DNA from: Microcaldota archaeon
Lineage (GTDB): Archaea > Micrarchaeota > Micrarchaeia > Micrarchaeales > CABMGC01
Length of the DNA: 6,435 nt
Reading direction: 5' to 3'
Assembly: GCA_021845465.1 (NCBI GenBank)
Contig: JAKBRL010000035.1
Coordinates: forward strand, 1-6,435
How positions within the stretch are numbered: position 1 is the first letter of the stretch; each line of letters begins with the position of its first letter. Shown here in pieces: positions 5,855-6,435 of the stretch. A model generated the notes under the pieces. It had not been told where the DNA came from, ran no database searches, and saw only the letters and a list, made by a program, of their open reading frames with translations. Both the position numbers and the translations under genes were made by a program.

Positions 5855-6435
5855 GCCCTAAGTATGTTTATTGATGCATTTATGTCCCTGTCCTTTTTCA
5901 TACCACACTTCTCGCAGATGAATGTCCTTTGCGATATTGACATTCTTCGCACGTTCCCGCAATTACTGCAAGTCATCGTGGTGAATTGGGGATTTACTTC
6001 AACCGCTACGCAACCGGCACTTTCAGCCTTGTATTGTAGCATTTGCGTGAAGTTTCCCCAGGAACATTCTTCTATCAACCTTGAATATCTGCGATTCTTT
6101 ACCATATTATTTATCTCTAAATCTTCGTATGCGATAAACGAATGTGAACTTACCAATTCGTATGAAAGTTTATGAAGGCAATCCTGCCTTATCCTTGCGA
6201 TGTGTTCCGAGTATCTTGCGAATCTTATCACTGCCTTCTTTCTATTGTGAGAGCCTTTTTTCTTTCTTGAGACGTTCTGTTGCAGAAACCTTGAGTGGTT
6301 TCTCTGATGCTTTGCTATCTTTGCGTTCTGATGAATTGTGTTGTCCGAGAGTGCAACATATTGGTTTATTCCCAAATCCATGCCGACCTTTGGTTTGTCG
6401 TTTGATGCGAATGGTTTATCCTCTCTTTCAACTGC
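5707..6435 (-). CDS. tnpB: TnpB RNA-guided nuclease of an IS200/IS605-type element (5' end outside window)
   Basis: The reading frame is open to the window edge, so only the last 242 residues are visible; the N-terminal domain is missing through the cut, not through mutation. Numbering from the Met at 6379-6381 (an internal residue, preceded in frame by KVG): the RuvC-I Asp is in MDLGI (D2), RuvC-II Glu in YEDLEI (E86), a zinc finger is formed by C138, C141, C156 and C159, and RuvC-III is DRDINASIN (D164/D166). PQFTTMTCSNCG (131-142) is the usual lead-in. All catalytic and zinc residues are present, so the nuclease appears intact. TnpB cuts DNA at sites next to a short motif, guided by RNA from its own 3' end. 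The tail after residue 175 lacks protein motifs and is covered by hairpins, as expected if RNA structure constrains it. An in-frame Met at 6379 is not the true start. Confidence 0.93.
   Translation of the reverse strand, partial: AVEREDKPFASNDKPKVGMDLGINQYVALSDNTIHQNAKIAKHQRNHSRFLQQNVSRKKKGSHNRKKAVIRFARYSEHIARIRQDCLHKLSYELVSSHSFIAYEDLEINNMVKNRRYSRLIEECSWGNFTQMLQYKAESAGCVAVEVNPQFTTMTCSNCGNVRRMSISQRTFICEKCGMKKDRDINASINILRALNSASSNFDSKAVKSTAGHAGSQVCGDDTRPSARKAVAEEAGTVRAAS

Larger units (their letters stand above)
5661..6435 (-). mobile_element. IS200/IS605-type element, right end and tnpB part (continues past the window)
   Basis: The visible part consists of tnpB and the element's right end, recognised by the terminal hairpin at 5668-5689 lying just beyond the tnpB stop, as usual in this family. 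Such elements move as single strands without target duplication, so no direct repeats are expected. The exact last base cannot be read. I place it near 5661 because the GGGGAGGATGTCA-like tail after the hairpin ends there on the minus strand. Whether a tnpA transposase gene accompanies tnpB is unknown because the other end is outside the window. Confidence 0.8.

Noticed and set aside
5813..6175. Open frame of 120 codons on the plus strand
   Set aside because: It is antisense to the tnpB catalytic and zinc-finger coding region and shows no family features of its own.
6379..6381. ATG as the true start of tnpB, which would give a 224-aa truncated protein
   Set aside because: The frame continues upstream to the window edge with typical pre-RuvC sequence (KVG before MDLGI), and this Met is inside the RuvC-I motif.
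1..6435. CRISPR array or defence cluster
   Set aside because: No regularly spaced direct repeats and no cas or defence genes were seen; the only nuclease is the transposon-borne TnpB.

Overview
The window looks archaeal. The gene content points that way: a DUF2070 membrane protein (a family described from archaea), a deoxyhypusine synthase (an archaeal/eukaryotic enzyme), a SEC59-type polyprenol kinase and a cis-prenyltransferase. Short AT-rich boxes resembling archaeal TATA elements sit about 26 bases upstream of positions at or close to the start codons, which suggests leaderless or very short-leader transcripts. Arg AGG/AGA and Ile ATA codons are common. I cannot fix the lineage from sequence alone; a Thermoplasmata-like or DPANN (Micrarchaeota-type) archaeon is a guess.

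Layout. The left half (27-3562) is a minus-strand three-gene cluster in transcription order: cis-prenyl diphosphate synthase (uppS-like), a 612-aa DUF2070 membrane protein, and a SEC59/dolichol-kinase-family membrane protein, with gaps of 22 and 34 bases. A 240-base divergent intergenic region (3563-3802) separates it from a plus-strand pair, adenine phosphoribosyltransferase (apt) and deoxyhypusine synthase (dys), 8 bases apart. A convergent 85-aa two-helix membrane protein of unknown function follows (5342-5599, minus). The right end (about 5661-6435) is an IS200/IS605-type element with a tnpB gene on the minus strand that runs off the window edge.

How the genes fit together. The left cluster looks like lipid-carrier metabolism: the prenyltransferase makes polyprenyl diphosphate, the SEC59-like protein would phosphorylate polyprenol or dolichol, and DUF2070, which has conserved-looking His/Asp motifs on a membrane-tethered domain, lies between them and is a candidate for an unassigned step. 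The right pair is linked by polyamine chemistry: Dys consumes spermidine, and spermidine synthesis leads to adenine (via methylthioadenosine), which Apt salvages.

The most striking nucleotide-level signal is in the 3' part of tnpB. There is a run of hairpins, including two adjacent perfect 9-bp stems with 3-base loops, leading to a terminal hairpin past the stop codon. This is what an overlapping omega RNA (reRNA) should look like.
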